From the NCBI GenBank assembly GCA_946536145.1, contig CAMNEA010000002.1:1-64000 (forward strand): a stretch of DNA of 64,000 bases. Direction: 5' to 3'. The first letter of the stretch is position 1; every line of letters begins with the position of its first letter. Origin of the DNA: an uncultured Butyrivibrio sp. GTDB taxonomy: Bacteria; Bacillota; Clostridia; Lachnospirales; Lachnospiraceae. Below, one piece after another: positions 14,425 to 22,901 of this stretch. The position numbers and the translations under genes were made by a program. The notes beneath the pieces are model-generated. The model was not told the origin of the DNA. It worked only from the letters and a program-made list of their open reading frames with translations, and made no database searches.

Positions 14425-16635
14425 TCACTCCGGGTACTGCCTTAGGATGTTTCTGACTTCTGTGAATGCATCGGAAAAGGCCTCTGCACATTTGGGATCA
14501 AACCTTGTTCCGGATCCTTCCTTTATGTTTTCGAGCGCCTCCAAAGGAGTGAGCGCCTTCATAAATGCCTTGGGGTATGTAAGTTCTTCAAAAGAATCAG
14601 CAACAGCCATGATGCGCGCCGAGAGAGGAATAACTTCTCCGTGGAGTCCTATCGGATAGCCCGTGCCGTCCCAGTTCTCGTGGTGGTACGCCGCCATGTT
14701 TCTGGCTTCCTTGAGATAATTTTCACCCTCCACAGTGCTTATCGCGTTGTCAAGGATCTTTTTTCCTGCAGTTGTGTGGGTCTTCATGATCTCTTTTTCA
14801 TCGTCGTCAAGGGCTCCCTGCTTGCCAAGTATACTGTCCGGTATCTTTATCTTGCCGATATCATAAAGAGGTGCTGTCATCTCCACATCACTCATATACT
14901 TGTCTGTCAGCTTTTCTGAGTAGTAACCCTTGCGCCGCAGCTCCGACATGATCACCCTGACATAAGCAGTTGTTCTGCTTATATGAGACCTCGATGCGAT
15001 ACTCTGGTTTTCCACGATATCAGCCATTGTGATGATCAGGCCTCTCTGCATCTTTTCGTTGGATCTGGTAAGTATCCTTATGCTGCGCATCTGCTCTGCC
15101 ACGGTATTGGACATCTCACGGACAGATCTGTAGAGTCTTTGAAGCTCATCTCCGGTGTGGATGTCTGCCTTTTCAAGTTTTTTTACGCTCTCATCGATGG
15201 TCTTTTGATCGTCAAGGCTCTTAACGAAGCTGTCAATTCTCTTTTCTATTACGCTTATTGGAAATACAAGACTGTGGGAAGCCATCCACAGACCATAGGA
15301 CACTATGAGGGCAAAGAATCCCGAAAAGCTCAGGACCATTCTGATGACAAAACCAGCAATGTACCTGTAAAAGCTTTCCATGGCAATATCCGCACCCACA
15401 TAATAGCTTGTGGGCCTTCCCTCATTATCATAGATGGGCTCGTAGGCCGTGATAAAATATCCGTACTGCCCGTTGTTTTCCTGTACATCTATCTCTTTCC
15501 CCGCAAGAAGATCCGGAACAAGGGGCATAAACGCTTCGTCAAACTCCAGTTTCTCTCCCACAACTCCGTCACTTTGGAATGTCTCATCCGTATCAAATAC
15601 TATATGACAGCCATCCTCGCGTATGTCGTAGACATAAAGATATTCAATGTCCTGAAACGACTCTCTGATGCTGATCAGGATATCGTTGTACTGAACATAT
15701 TTCAGATTGGTGTATTCGGGAACCGGCTTTTCATCCTTGAGGAACTGTTCAAAGTAAGAAGGCTCCATAAGTGATGCAGCAACTTTCGTGACATTCACAA
15801 CTGTATCCCTTCCCTCTTTAAGCGCCTCTTCATAATTTATCCTGGCACTCACTGCCCCAAGGACAACAGAAATGAGAACCGCCACCAGAACCATAAGTTT
15901 TACAACCTTAAGCCGAAGCGATGTCTCACCATCTCTTTTATCATTTATTATCTCATCGATCTCCCGGCTTGTAAGCGGAGTCTGCTTCCATCTGCTGTTC
16001 CAATGTTTTTCAATAGTCTTTTTGGGCACAAAGTGGATCAGCAGCAGTACAAACAGCACTGACAAACCCTTATCGACCAAATTGAGCACTATTTCGATCA
16101 GAACGGTACTCATAAAAAGAAGCACCCCAGAGTCCCCTGCCATGGCCTTTGCTGTATCGGCAACATAGGAAAACTGCGCCTTACCTATAAGAAGATATTG
16201 AAGGCAGGTTCCCAAAATTCCCGTTACCAGTGCCAGATCCGCAATGAAGCAGATGGTCTTTTTGACGCCTTTGTCATCATTTCCGGCAAACTGAGCTGCC
16301 CTGATCGCGACAAATACTCCTATAAGCGCATAGCACAGGGAATCCCGGCTGAAATAGCTGTAGATTATATTCGTCACAACAGCAGTCGTGATTCCGGGGA
16401 GCGATCCCCACACCATGGAGATCAGGATAGTACCGATGGCATCAAAATAGAGCGGCAGTCCAAAATGCGCAGCAAGACAAAGAGATATCACATTTATTGC
16501 GATACCGAGAAGAAGCCACAGTATAAAGCTGAAGCTGATCTTATTCTGTTTGAGCAAACCAGGTTTCAACCGCCCGGTATCTCCTTTCCTTAGCAAAGAC
16601 CCGGAGGAAATAAGCTCCGGGCCGATATGTGACAT
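14425..16635 (-). CDS. Membrane HD-GYP protein with Tyr-Asp in place of His-Asp
   Basis: A 736-residue protein. Residues about 35-220 hold several membrane helices that resemble an ECF-transporter S component or similar substrate-sensing domain. An extracellular sensor region (about 260-420, including FDTDETFQSDGVVGEKLEFD and YFITAYEPIYDNEGRPTSYY, dCache-like) is followed by another helix. A C-terminal HD-GYP domain completes it. The domain has HTTAGKKIL, YHHENWDGTGYPIGL and VADSFEELTYPKAF, but the metal-binding HD pair reads Tyr591-Asp592 in PLYDIGKIKIPD. A single C-to-T change in CAT would give the observed TAT. Hydrolysis of cyclic di-GMP may be lost or changed, and a binding or scaffolding role is plausible. 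It is first in the apparent three-gene signalling operon. Confidence 0.85.
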   Translation of the reverse strand: MSHIGPELISSGSLLRKGDTGRLKPGLLKQNKISFSFILWLLLGIAINVISLCLAAHFGLPLYFDAIGTILISMVWGSLPGITTAVVTNIIYSYFSRDSLCYALIGVFVAIRAAQFAGNDDKGVKKTICFIADLALVTGILGTCLQYLLIGKAQFSYVADTAKAMAGDSGVLLFMSTVLIEIVLNLVDKGLSVLFVLLLIHFVPKKTIEKHWNSRWKQTPLTSREIDEIINDKRDGETSLRLKVVKLMVLVAVLISVVLGAVSARINYEEALKEGRDTVVNVTKVAASLMEPSYFEQFLKDEKPVPEYTNLKYVQYNDILISIRESFQDIEYLYVYDIREDGCHIVFDTDETFQSDGVVGEKLEFDEAFMPLVPDLLAGKEIDVQENNGQYGYFITAYEPIYDNEGRPTSYYVGADIAMESFYRYIAGFVIRMVLSFSGFFALIVSYGLWMASHSLVFPISVIEKRIDSFVKSLDDQKTIDESVKKLEKADIHTGDELQRLYRSVREMSNTVAEQMRSIRILTRSNEKMQRGLIITMADIVENQSIASRSHISRTTAYVRVIMSELRRKGYYSEKLTDKYMSDVEMTAPLYDIGKIKIPDSILGKQGALDDDEKEIMKTHTTAGKKILDNAISTVEGENYLKEARNMAAYHHENWDGTGYPIGLHGEVIPLSARIMAVADSFEELTYPKAFMKALTPLEALENIKEGSGTRFDPKCAEAFSDAFTEVRNILRQYPE

Positions 16636-16731
16636 AAATTGTCTCTTTAATATTTAATTAGCAAGGATGTCACCTTATATTCTACCATGTCTGCGGAAGG
16701 CGTTATTGTTATTCCGTTAATTTTTTATAAA

Positions 16732-16971
16732 TTATTTATTCCCTTTTAGTAATTCGATCACTTTGTCGTAGTTTTCGGGTCTGTGTGGAAACATGCAGTC
16801 AATACAGCTCTTTATCTTCCTTCCGTTTTTTTCTACTATCCTGAAATTCCCCGGGCACTTCATTGTATACAGCGGGCAATAGCAGAACAGGCAATTGATA
16901 TCGCCATCGCTCTCATGGCACGGATAATACTCACAGTCCCTGTTTGCAAAAAACTTCCTGGAATTATCCAT
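16732..16971 (-). CDS. Cysteine-rich small domain protein of the cobalamin cluster
   Basis: A 79-residue protein with eight cysteines (13, 18, 27, 30, 32, 39, 56, 59) in the pattern CxxxxC, CLFCYC, C, CIDC. It fits the 'cysteine-rich small domain' family (PF04071), which is often encoded beside corrinoid genes in anaerobes and probably binds a metal or an Fe-S cluster. The biochemical role is not established as far as I know. It overlaps the end of cbiA by eight bases and is the last gene of the cobalamin series, so it is likely translationally coupled to cbiA. Confidence 0.82.
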   Translation of the reverse strand: MDNSRKFFANRDCEYYPCHESDGDINCLFCYCPLYTMKCPGNFRIVEKNGRKIKSCIDCMFPHRPENYDKVIELLKGNK

Positions 16972-18382
16972 ATCTGACCTCTTTCATTCTCTCTATGAAG
17001 GCATCTATAAATCCCGGCGCGGATCTGTAATAAAAATGCGGAAATCCCCAGAAGGCATTGTCTCCGGTGACCATACATTCCCAAGAAGCACCCTTTAGTG
17101 GCTTACATGCCAGAAATGAGTCACCGCTTCGTGAGCTGTCATAGTAGTGGAATTCATGTCCCTTCATACCGACAAGACACCTGCTAAGCTCATCCTGCGG
17201 TGAATGCTCTGTCTCTTTTTCTATCTGCATGTAACCAAATCTTACAAGGCGGCCCATATACCGGCACTTCGCATCTACAGCTCCGACCATCCCAAAGCTC
17301 TTTCCCTGCATATCAGATATCTCCCTGTGCAGATACATAAAGCCCCCGCACTCCGCAAGAGAAGGTATCCCTCTGTCTATCGCTTCTTTTATCGACAGGA
17401 GCATGGACTTATTACCACTTAGCTCTTTTAAGTGGTTTTCCGGATATCCCCCTCCTAGAAGGAGCGCGTCGCACCTATCGGGAAGGCGCTCATCTGTAAG
17501 CGGCGAAAAGAAATTTATCTCTACGCCCCTTTCTTTGAACATATCAAGGTTGTCCCTGTAATAAAAACAGAAGGCGTCATCAAAGGCTACCGACAGCGTA
17601 AGGGCATGCTTGCCCTTACTGCCTAAACAAGGCTTCTTTTGACTCCCCTGTATGGCAGAAGTGCCTCTGACAAAAGGCGCATCCTCCATGATGGCAATGA
17701 TCTCATCCACGCCTGTTCCCTCTTCCAGGATAGAGGCAGCCTCCGATATCCTCCGCTTTATGTCATCAACTTCGCCGGGAAGGAGGAGCCCAAGGTGCCT
17801 GCTCTTAACTGCAATATCCTCTGATCTTGGGAAGCAGCCAAGAAGTCTTACATCGCATCTAAACTCACGCAGCTCTTTATCAAGGACAGGACCCAGCCTT
17901 TCGTAAAAAGACGGGCTTATTTTGTTTAAGATCACGCCCTTTATCAGATGACTGGTATCATCAAGAAGGATCCCCTTTATTACGGATATCACGGTCCTTG
18001 ATGTCGATGACGCATCCACCACAAGGACTATCGGAGTCCCTGAAGCTTTCGCAATCTCATAGCATGAGCCTTCAAGGCTGTCAGGGGATCTGCCATCGTA
18101 AATGCCCATTACCCCCTCGATAACGGCATACCTTCCGCCATAAGAAGACATGATCCTTCGTATTCCCTCCTGCCCCGCAAAATAAGTGTCGAGATTCCTG
18201 CTCTCTACTCCCAGAACCTTCTGATGGAAAAGAGGATCGATGTAGTCAGGGCCGCACTTAAATGCCACAAGGTCCAGCCCCCTGTCTGCAAGGGCCTGCA
18301 AAAGCGCGCAGGTGACCGTGGTCTTGCCGCTGCTGCTTGAGGGCGCTGCGATCATGATCCTCTTTACTTGTGTTTCACCCAT
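16964..18382 (-). CDS. cbiA: Cobyrinate a,c-diamide synthase
   Basis: A 472-residue ATP- and glutamine-dependent amidase that converts cobyrinate to its a,c-diamide. The N-terminal P-loop ATPase has PSSSSGKTTVTCALLQAL (about 14-31), then KCGPDYIDP, typical of CbiA/CobB. The C-terminal class I glutaminase has LLLGGGYPENHLKEL and the catalytic Cys in SLAECGGFMYLH. The length is normal for CbiA (about 450-480). It lies 12 bases after the cbiJ-cbiE-cbiT fusion and overlaps the cysteine-rich small gene, consistent with one riboswitch-controlled transcript. Confidence 0.95.
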   Translation of the reverse strand: MGETQVKRIMIAAPSSSSGKTTVTCALLQALADRGLDLVAFKCGPDYIDPLFHQKVLGVESRNLDTYFAGQEGIRRIMSSYGGRYAVIEGVMGIYDGRSPDSLEGSCYEIAKASGTPIVLVVDASSTSRTVISVIKGILLDDTSHLIKGVILNKISPSFYERLGPVLDKELREFRCDVRLLGCFPRSEDIAVKSRHLGLLLPGEVDDIKRRISEAASILEEGTGVDEIIAIMEDAPFVRGTSAIQGSQKKPCLGSKGKHALTLSVAFDDAFCFYYRDNLDMFKERGVEINFFSPLTDERLPDRCDALLLGGGYPENHLKELSGNKSMLLSIKEAIDRGIPSLAECGGFMYLHREISDMQGKSFGMVGAVDAKCRYMGRLVRFGYMQIEKETEHSPQDELSRCLVGMKGHEFHYYDSSRSGDSFLACKPLKGASWECMVTGDNAFWGFPHFYYRSAPGFIDAFIERMKEVRYG

Positions 18383-18394
18383 GTCCGTCCTTTC

Positions 18395-20389
18395 CTAAAT
18401 GACAAAAGAAAATACCCATACGGGGTTCTGGCTTTTCATCATATGATGTGAGCCAATGTGCTTTATATCGTTTACCTGGATCATCACGGCCTCTTCTTCT
18501 GACACCTCATAGCGGTCAGACAGTTTCCTTACTTCTTCCATGGTCTCAAGGCTCACTGCGTTTATTACAAATCTGATGCCGCTCCCCTTTGAATGGATCA
18601 TATCAATTATCTGATGGAGCCTGCCGCCGCTGCCGCCGATAAAGACGCAGTCAGGTTTTGGCATATCGGTAAGCGCCTTTAAGGCATCTTTCTCAATTAC
18701 CGTGACGTTGTATACCCCAAGCTTTGCGATATTCTGCCGTATCAGGTCGGCTGCCCCAGCCTCTTTTTCAAAGGTGTACACCTCAAGGCTTTCATCAAGG
18801 GACGATGCCTCTATGGCAACGGAGCCTGTTCCGCCGCCTATGTCGTAAAATATGTCTCCCTCTCTAAGGCCAAGTCTTATGATGCTCTCGTGCCTTACGC
18901 ACTCCTTGGTCATGGGAACATCGGATCTTAAAAAGTCGCTGTCTTTTTTTACCGGTACAAGGAGATGCTTTGAAGGGACGCGGTTTTCTATCAGGATCGT
19001 CACGCAGCCCTCTTCGTCAAAGGAAAGCGCATTTTCAGGCGTAAGCTCTCTTATGCTCTCATCTGCGCCGGATAGTCTTGCGCCTGCAAATATCCTGCAG
19101 TCAATACAAGCGTCAATCAGTCTTTTTGCGATCTTTCTTACATCCCCCGCATCCGATACAAGGGAAAAGACCTTTTTATTATGTCTTACTTTGCCGGTAA
19201 GGTCACTTAAGTTTTTTTCTGTATTTCTGCCGTGGAGACTATATAGGATCGCATCTTCGTAGCTTACCTCAAGCTTTGATGCAAGGTAGGATATGCTGGA
19301 TATCCCGGGCAGCACCTTAAGCCTTACGTCGCTTCTCCAGCTCTTCAGGGCATTTATCACAGCCTGCGCCCCGCTGTAGAATCCGCTGTCGCCGGAAAAA
19401 ACTATGAGGACATGACCTGCGCTCTCCCTCTCAAGTACCTGTATGATATCCCCTGGTCTGTACAGCGCGTATTTCCTTGGGCATGAAAGGTTTTCTATAA
19501 GTCTTCCTGCTCCGAAGAGCATATCGCAGCCACGCACTTCTTCCATGAAGGCAGCTGTCATTGTGCTCTCACTCCCCATTCCGATCCCGGCAAGAGTTAT
19601 GCAAATTTCCTTGCCCCCGCTCTCCTTACCCGTTATCAGGGAAAAGACATCAGTTACGCTCATACCGTCTTCGTCTGTGGGACGTGCTATCACATGTATC
19701 TTGGCTTTTGTGCTCTTTGCCGCTCTTACCTTATCGTCCATTCCGCCGGCGGCCCCGCTGTCCTTGGTGATGAGGTGCTTTATATCGCACTGTCTTATAA
19801 TGGCCTCATTGAGCCCTTCTCCAAAGGGTCCCTGCATTGCGATTATGTGGTCGGTCTCAATCCCCTGCGCCCTGCAAAGCTCAATGCTCTCAAGAGTCGG
19901 AAGTACCCTCACATAGGTTCTTTTCTTAGTTGCATCAGATACACTGCCGCAGTATTCAGCCAGTTCTTTGCTCCCGGTTGTCAGAAGAATGTTCCCTGAT
20001 GTACCGTCAATGTGCCGTGCGCACGCGCTTATATCATCGTAGACGAAAGCCCCCTCCGTCAGGTCTTTGCATCTCTCCCTGACCACTCTGATGTACCTGC
20101 AGCAAAGGGATCCGGCTGCGCTTTTTATGTTGGCAGTGGCTTCAACCGCATAGGGGTGAGTTGCATCTATGACAAGGCTCTTTGATGGTTCCCCCATATT
20201 TTTTATAAGCTGCGTCATCTGCCCCATATCCATCCGTCCCACATGAATATCAGCAGTATCGTTCTCCTCCATGACTTCTGCGCCGCAGTCTGTAGCCACG
20301 CATACCATATGTCGTATGCCCTGCGCCGAAAGCAGCTCCGAGAGCTTTCTTCCTTCAGTTGTTCCCGAAAAAATGACGATTTGCTTCAT
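18395..20389 (-). CDS. cbiJET: Fusion of precorrin-6A reductase, CbiE and CbiT
   Basis: A 664-residue protein from the start at 20389, whose ATG overlaps the cbiH stop (ATGA). A longer frame to 20521 runs inside cbiH and is unlikely. Domain 1 (about 1-245, IVIFSGTTEGRKLSELL, VIDATHPYA) is a CobK/CbiJ-type cobalt-precorrin-6A reductase. Domain 2 (about 255-450, ITLAGIGMGSESTMTA, VLPGISSISYLASKL) is CbiE, a C5 methyltransferase. Domain 3 (about 465-664, FYDIGGGTGSVAIEAS, CVFIGGSGGRLHQII) is CbiT, the C15 methyltransferase/decarboxylase. CbiE-CbiT fusions (CobL) are common, and adding the reductase joins three consecutive or near-consecutive steps around precorrin-6. All three nucleotide-binding motifs look intact. 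Confidence 0.93.
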   Translation of the reverse strand: MKQIVIFSGTTEGRKLSELLSAQGIRHMVCVATDCGAEVMEENDTADIHVGRMDMGQMTQLIKNMGEPSKSLVIDATHPYAVEATANIKSAAGSLCCRYIRVVRERCKDLTEGAFVYDDISACARHIDGTSGNILLTTGSKELAEYCGSVSDATKKRTYVRVLPTLESIELCRAQGIETDHIIAMQGPFGEGLNEAIIRQCDIKHLITKDSGAAGGMDDKVRAAKSTKAKIHVIARPTDEDGMSVTDVFSLITGKESGGKEICITLAGIGMGSESTMTAAFMEEVRGCDMLFGAGRLIENLSCPRKYALYRPGDIIQVLERESAGHVLIVFSGDSGFYSGAQAVINALKSWRSDVRLKVLPGISSISYLASKLEVSYEDAILYSLHGRNTEKNLSDLTGKVRHNKKVFSLVSDAGDVRKIAKRLIDACIDCRIFAGARLSGADESIRELTPENALSFDEEGCVTILIENRVPSKHLLVPVKKDSDFLRSDVPMTKECVRHESIIRLGLREGDIFYDIGGGTGSVAIEASSLDESLEVYTFEKEAGAADLIRQNIAKLGVYNVTVIEKDALKALTDMPKPDCVFIGGSGGRLHQIIDMIHSKGSGIRFVINAVSLETMEEVRKLSDRYEVSEEEAVMIQVNDIKHIGSHHMMKSQNPVWVFSFVI

Positions 20390-21114
20390 AACCTGTAACC
20401 CCTGGGCGTAACAAGCCTTCCGCCTGTTATCCTTGTCTTTGAATTGCCGACAAAAACAGTCACAAACATATCTGCCTTCACTTCCTTTAGTTCCTCCAAA
20501 GTGCACACCTTTCTTACGCACCCGTCCCTGCCTATGTTCCTCACATAGCCGCAGGCAGTGGCAGCAGGAAGACTCTCCAGCAGTATATTGCAGGCTCTCC
20601 TTAGATGATCTGCCCTGCTGCGGCTTGAGGGATTGTAGATAGCCATGCAGAAGTCTCCCTCAGCTGCGCACCTGAGCCTTTTCTCTATCACTTCCCACGG
20701 CGTAAGAAGGTCGCTGAGGCTTATGACACAAAAGTCAGCTCCGACAGGCGCGCCAAGGAGCGCAGCGCCGCTAAGTGCCGCCGTAACTCCCGCAACAACC
20801 TCAACGTCGTCAAAGCCTTCCCTTTGCGCTATCTCAAGAAGCGGCGAAGCCATGCCGTATACTCCGGCATCTCCGCTGCAGATAAGAGCGACTGTTTTTC
20901 CGCTTTTGGCATATTCGATGCACCTTTTACATCTCTCTGCTTCCCTGCGCATGCCGTTTTCAAAGAACTCTTTTCCGGCAAACTCTTCTTTTACCAGCTC
21001 AATATAGGCTTTATAACCCACGATAACATCGCTCTTTTTGATCGCTTCTTTTGCCTGATACGTCATCATATCGCTGTCACCGGGTCCTATGCCAACTACA
21101 TATATCTTACCCAT
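20386..21114 (-). CDS. cbiH: Precorrin-3B / cobalt-factor III C17-methyltransferase
   Basis: A 242-residue tetrapyrrole methylase that methylates C17 and drives ring contraction using S-adenosylmethionine. The N-terminal signature YVVGIGPGDSDMMTYQAKEA and the DAGVYGMASPLLEIA segment are diagnostic for CbiH/CobJ among the methylases. The length matches single-domain CbiH. The start has GGG-rich sequence upstream and lies 18 bases after cbiG. The stop overlaps the next start by four bases, suggesting coupled translation. Confidence 0.94.
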   Translation of the reverse strand: MGKIYVVGIGPGDSDMMTYQAKEAIKKSDVIVGYKAYIELVKEEFAGKEFFENGMRREAERCKRCIEYAKSGKTVALICSGDAGVYGMASPLLEIAQREGFDDVEVVAGVTAALSGAALLGAPVGADFCVISLSDLLTPWEVIEKRLRCAAEGDFCMAIYNPSSRSRADHLRRACNILLESLPAATACGYVRNIGRDGCVRKVCTLEELKEVKADMFVTVFVGNSKTRITGGRLVTPRGYRL

Positions 21115-21132
21115 GATCTGTCTCCCAAAAAC

Positions 21133-22137
21133 CTATAAGCGAACAGTGAACTCACGCCTTGCGGCAGCAATTGTCATTCCGTCCCGGGCAGTCTTTTTGA
21201 TGACAAGCTCTGCCCCGGCTCCTGCTCCCGCTACTGCTGCCCTCTCGCACACGTTGTCTACACCTGTCACGCTCTTTACAAACTCTGATGAAGTAAAATC
21301 GCCGTTAGTTTCCCCCAGTATTTCTTTGTCGAATGACAGTACCGGGATCCTGTACTTGTCCCTGAGCCTTAGGATCGCCGGCTCATCCTCCTTAAAGTCA
21401 ATGGTGCAGATGGCGTATACATCATCTACATCTATCCCTGCGCTTTTAATCGTCTCAAGAAAGAACTTCTCAAGTTCTTCCGGTTCTTTTCCCCTCTTCA
21501 AGCCTATACCCACAGTATACTCTCTTGGCTTCAGCACAAGGGAATACTCTGAGTCCATATCATCCGAGGCTATAACATCCACACTGTCTTTCGGAGGAAA
21601 GCCTTTTATGGACAGTGTTATCTTCTTGCCCTCTATAGCCTTTACCGAAACCCTTTTGATCTTGTCGCGGTCGGCAATCATAAGCCTGTTCTCTGCTGCG
21701 AAGCTGTCGACAGAGAAGGCATCATTAACATCCGTGGATGTGGTTATGACGGGAACGGCTCCGAGGATATCCGCAAGCATTACCGCAAGCTTGTTGGCAC
21801 CTCCCACATGGCCTGAGAGGATGGGGATCACAAACTGCGCATTATCATCTATGACGATCACAGGACAGTCAGAGAGCTTGTCCTTTACAAGGTTCGATAG
21901 CGCCCTTACGGCTATTCCCACAGCTCCTACAAATATCAGGGCATTTCCGGGAATAAACATAGTCTTAGTCCACTCACTTAAAGAATCCCCGACATGAATA
22001 AAACCTTCCCTGACATCTCCTCTTTCGCCTATGACATAGCCCTTGGCCTTTCCTATCCCTATGCGCGCGCACTCGTCATTTAGTCTGGCAATTACATCTT
22101 CACCCTGAGGGGTAAAGCATACTGCAATCTTATTCAT
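21133..22137 (-). CDS. cbiG: Cobalt-precorrin-5A hydrolase
   Basis: A 334-residue enzyme that opens the delta-lactone of cobalt-precorrin-5A and releases acetaldehyde, a step specific to the anaerobic pathway. The central segment FVGAVGIAVRALSNLVKDK and DDNAQFVIPILSGHVGGANKLA match the CbiG N-terminal domain (normal pattern VxDExGxxVIpLLsGHxGGAN). The C-terminal domain ends with ARDGMTIAAARREF. It overlaps cbiF by four bases and precedes cbiH by 18. Confidence 0.93.
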   Translation of the reverse strand: MNKIAVCFTPQGEDVIARLNDECARIGIGKAKGYVIGERGDVREGFIHVGDSLSEWTKTMFIPGNALIFVGAVGIAVRALSNLVKDKLSDCPVIVIDDNAQFVIPILSGHVGGANKLAVMLADILGAVPVITTSTDVNDAFSVDSFAAENRLMIADRDKIKRVSVKAIEGKKITLSIKGFPPKDSVDVIASDDMDSEYSLVLKPREYTVGIGLKRGKEPEELEKFFLETIKSAGIDVDDVYAICTIDFKEDEPAILRLRDKYRIPVLSFDKEILGETNGDFTSSEFVKSVTGVDNVCERAAVAGAGAGAELVIKKTARDGMTIAAARREFTVRL

Positions 22138-22901
22138 GTATCCGTCCTTACCGCCTTCCTGAACTGCGTCGAAAAGTTAGCGTCATAGAGCTTTGATTTT
22201 TCATAGCTTTGGCAGTTTATGGCACCCCCCACAAGCACAACGGCTGTCTTTGTTATGTTTTCTTTTTCAGCCGCCTCCTTAAGGCTCCCCACGGTGCAGA
22301 GTATTTTTTTCTCTTCGGGCCAGGTGGCCTTATAGACAATGGCAGCCGGCGTATCTTCGCTGTAGCCTCCGCCAAGCAGTCTTTGTGTGAGTTCGTCGAG
22401 CATCCCGCTGCTTAGGTAGATTGCCATTGAAGCCCTGTGGGAAGCAAGAAGCTCCATTCGCTCGCCGGAAGGGACAGATGTCTTACCCTCAAGCCTTGTT
22501 ATTATCAGGGTCTGGGATACGCCGGGCAGTGTGTACTCAAGATCAAGTGCTGCAGCTGCTCCAAAGCATGCGCTCACCCCGGGGCAGGAGGCGTATCTGA
22601 TGCCTTCCCTGTCCAGAGCGTCCATCTGCTCCCTCACGGCTCCGTATATGCTCTGATCCCCTGTGTGGAGCCTTACAACTTCTTTTCCTTCCCTGTCAGC
22701 GCATACCATAACCTTTAGCACCTCTTCAAGAGTCATGACCGCGCTGTTATGTATCTGCGCTCCCTCTTTTGCAAAAGACAAAAGAAGCGGGTTTACGAGG
22801 CTCCCCGCGTAGACTATGACATCTGCCCTCTTTATGAGCTCCATTCCCCTTACCGTGATAAGGTCCACTGCCCCCGGGCCCGCTCCGACAAAATTAACCA
22901 T
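22134..22901 (-). CDS. cbiF: Precorrin-4 C11-methyltransferase
   Basis: A 255-residue SAM-dependent methylase that adds the C11 methyl group. The opening VNFVGAGPGAVDLITVRGMEL, VIYAGSLVNP and RLHTGDQSIYGAVREQMDAL are characteristic of CbiF/CobM. The protein has the usual length. The stop overlaps the cbiG start by four bases, and its start lies inside the last eight bases of cbiD, so the three are tightly coupled. Confidence 0.95.
   Translation of the reverse strand: MVNFVGAGPGAVDLITVRGMELIKRADVIVYAGSLVNPLLLSFAKEGAQIHNSAVMTLEEVLKVMVCADREGKEVVRLHTGDQSIYGAVREQMDALDREGIRYASCPGVSACFGAAAALDLEYTLPGVSQTLIITRLEGKTSVPSGERMELLASHRASMAIYLSSGMLDELTQRLLGGGYSEDTPAAIVYKATWPEEKKILCTVGSLKEAAEKENITKTAVVLVGGAINCQSYEKSKLYDANFSTQFRKAVRTDT

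Noticed and set aside
16680..16731. Terminator after the cobalamin series
   Set aside because: A CGGAA/TTCCG stem is present, but its T tract is on the plus strand, the wrong direction for the minus-strand genes, and no plus-strand gene ends there.
18395..20521. Longer start for the cbiJ-cbiE-cbiT fusion
   Set aside because: The extra 44 residues lie inside cbiH in another frame. The ATGA overlap start at 20389 begins directly with the reductase motif.
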